Assembly: GCA_002336765.1 (NCBI GenBank)
Contig: DDES01000084.1
Coordinates: 1-6,690, forward strand
Origin: Novosphingobium sp. UBA1948
Lineage (GTDB): Bacteria > Pseudomonadota > Alphaproteobacteria > Sphingomonadales > Sphingomonadaceae
Direction of reading: 5' to 3'
Length of the DNA: 6,690 nucleotides
Every line of letters starts with the position of its first letter. The first letter of the stretch is position 1. The notes beneath the pieces were generated by a model, which was not told the DNA's origin, made no database searches, and worked only from the letters and a program-made list of their open reading frames with translations. A program made the position numbers and the translations under genes. Shown here piece by piece: positions 5,692 through 6,690 of this stretch.

Positions 5692-6421
5692 CCCCGTCCT
5701 CATCCTCATCCCGCAAACCCCGCGCCGCCAGCCAGTTCTGCCGCATCCCCTCCAGCTTGCGGTTCAGCCCTTCGAGCACCGCCTCGGCCTCGGCCTCCTC
5801 CTCGATAGCCTGCTGGCGCGCCTCCTCGCTCGACCACCACGGCCCGCGCGACCCGCGCCCGCCACCCCGCAAGGCGCGCAAACTCGGCACCCCCGCGTCA
5901 TAGCGCTCGCGGCGCCGGTTGCGCAGCAGAAACACCAGCAATTGCGTGTCATAGCGCCGCCACGTCGCCACCACCGCGCCCTCGTGCATCACCAGCCGCT
6001 CCTCGCCCGCAATCGCCCGCTCCAGCGCGCAATCCTCCAGCCGCGCCATGCCGCGATCCACCGCCGCATCCCACGCCTGCGCAAACCCCTCCGCCCCCGC
6101 GCGGTTGCGCAACTTGTACAGCGCCTCCAGACTGGCCCCGATGCGCCGCGCCGCCTGAGTCACAATGCCGCTGGCCGCCAGCGCCGCGATAAAAGCCCGC
6201 TGGCGATCCGGCGTGATCAAATTGCGGCGCGGCGCGCGATGCTCATAAGGCGCAAACCCCAGCAAGGGATCCTCCTCTTCCGGCTCGTCCCCCGCAAAGG
6301 CGGTGCGGCTGGTGCGCCGGTTGGGCCGCTTCGAAGCGCAGCGCACGCCCTTGCGCGCGCCGCCATCCTTGCGCGCCCCCGCTTCGCCTGCCTTGCCCCT
6401 CCGGTCCGCCGCCTTCGCCAT
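5672..6421 (-). CDS. HTH protein resembling small terminase subunits
   Basis: A 249-residue protein whose type I associate with sphingomonads, without an assigned role. Residues 1-42 are very basic (KAADRRGKAGEAGARKDGG, then KRPNRRTSR), followed by an acidic DEPEEED patch. The core ITPDRQRAFIAALAASGIV followed by TQAARRIGASLEALYKLRN (69-106) is a helix-turn-helix like that of phage small terminase subunits, followed by FAQAWDAAVDRGMARLEDCALERAI, TWRRYDTQLLVFLLRNRRRERY (153-174), a Gly/Arg stretch, a charged helix likely to form a coiled coil (198-228) and an acidic tail DEDEDGDD. DNA binding is inferred from the fold and basic arm. ATG 6421 is chosen because GGAG lies 8 bases upstream; a GTG at 6469 would add 16 residues. 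A LexA box lies 80 bp upstream. No large terminase or other phage gene is nearby, so this is probably a domesticated gene rather than a live prophage. Confidence 0.78.
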   Translation of the reverse strand: MAKAADRRGKAGEAGARKDGGARKGVRCASKRPNRRTSRTAFAGDEPEEEDPLLGFAPYEHRAPRRNLITPDRQRAFIAALAASGIVTQAARRIGASLEALYKLRNRAGAEGFAQAWDAAVDRGMARLEDCALERAIAGEERLVMHEGAVVATWRRYDTQLLVFLLRNRRRERYDAGVPSLRALRGGGRGSRGPWWSSEEARQQAIEEEAEAEAVLEGLNRKLEGMRQNWLAARGLRDEDEDGDDPASP

Positions 6422-6500
6422 CGTCTGCACTCCATCACAACGCGCCCGTCCCTCGGCGCAGGGGATCACCAGACTAGCAAAGGCAGGGGCGAGTAGGAAA

Positions 6501-6515
6501 GAACATTATAAGAAC
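6501..6515. promoter_or_regulatory. Second LexA (SOS) box, in a divergent intergenic region
   Basis: GAAC-ATTATAA-GAAC is a perfect GAAC-N7-GAAC operator, nearly identical to the one before imuA (spacer ATTATAA against ATAATAA). It is almost central in the 172-bp gap between the HTH gene (minus, start 6421) and an unrecognised plus-strand gene (start 6594): 79 bp from the first and 78 bp from the second. On the minus strand its spacer contains TATAAT, a perfect -10 hexamer, so bound LexA could block a promoter directly. No convincing -35 was found at 16-18 bp. Confidence 0.85.
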
Positions 6516-6593
6516 ATCGGCCAGATCGGCATCGAAAGCACGGCGGAAACCGCCATTTTCCTACACACCCCCGATCCTGTATCCTGCCCCGCC

Positions 6594-6690
6594 ATGACCA
6601 GACGCAGCGCCCCCTCCCGCGAGCCTTTCCCCAGCTCCAACCCCGCCCACCTCCACCACCGCGCATGGAGCGCATGGGACCACCGCACCC
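6594..6690 (+). CDS. Start of an unrecognised plus-strand gene (runs off the right edge)
   Basis: From ATG 6594 a frame is open to the window end: 32 residues, MTRRSAPSREPFPSSNPAHL followed by HHRAWSAWDHRT. There is no recognisable domain in this much sequence. Support is limited to the ATG, the open frame, and its position divergent from the HTH gene behind a LexA box. No good Shine-Dalgarno precedes it. The opposite strand is also open here in long frames, a common effect of high GC, so this call is uncertain. Confidence 0.4.
   Translation, partial: MTRRSAPSREPFPSSNPAHLHHRAWSAWDHRT

Noticed and set aside
4720..5808. 362-codon plus-strand open frame over rlmJ
   Set aside because: It is antisense to unambiguous RlmJ motifs and spans three minus-strand features.
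5672..6469. Prophage interpretation based on the terminase-like HTH protein
   Set aside because: No large terminase, portal, capsid, integrase or att repeats are present, and neighbours are housekeeping or unknown genes.

Overview
The window looks like a piece of a GC-rich alphaproteobacterial chromosome, most likely a sphingomonad (Novosphingobium/Sphingomonas type). The support is the high GC content, an imuA-type mutagenesis gene, two perfect GAAC-N7-GAAC LexA boxes of the alphaproteobacterial kind, and a basic HTH protein of a type I associate with sphingomonad genomes. No database was searched, so the taxonomic call is an inference.

Almost everything reads leftward (minus strand). From left to right: the 5' two thirds or more of imuA (1-635, cut by the left edge) with a LexA box 29 bp before its ATG; a 206-bp spacer with two sets of tandem repeats and a terminator-like hairpin; a 901-codon gene fusing a GMC-type FAD oxidoreductase to an NAD(P)-dependent extended SDR/epimerase (842-3547), with a dyad and a second terminator-like hairpin just upstream; a secreted beta-rich, probably outer-membrane protein (3795-4532); rlmJ, the 23S rRNA m6A2030 methyltransferase, split by an apparent one-base frameshift at codon 32/33 (4684-5530); a possible small ORF joined to rlmJ by an ATGA overlap; and an HTH protein resembling small terminase subunits (5672-6421). 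To the right of a second LexA box (6501-6515), an unrecognised plus-strand gene starts at 6594 and leaves the window.

The functional thread is SOS control. Both LexA boxes are near-identical, and they lie upstream of imuA at one end and between two divergent genes at the other. The second box could place the HTH protein, the unknown plus-strand gene, or both in the LexA regulon. The GMC-SDR fusion is a separate transcription unit with its own leader structure. No CRISPR array, tRNA, rRNA, insertion sequence or defence system was seen. The points that most merit checking are the SOS box over the HTH/unknown gene pair, the break in rlmJ, and the operator-like dyad plus hairpin in the leader of the fusion gene.
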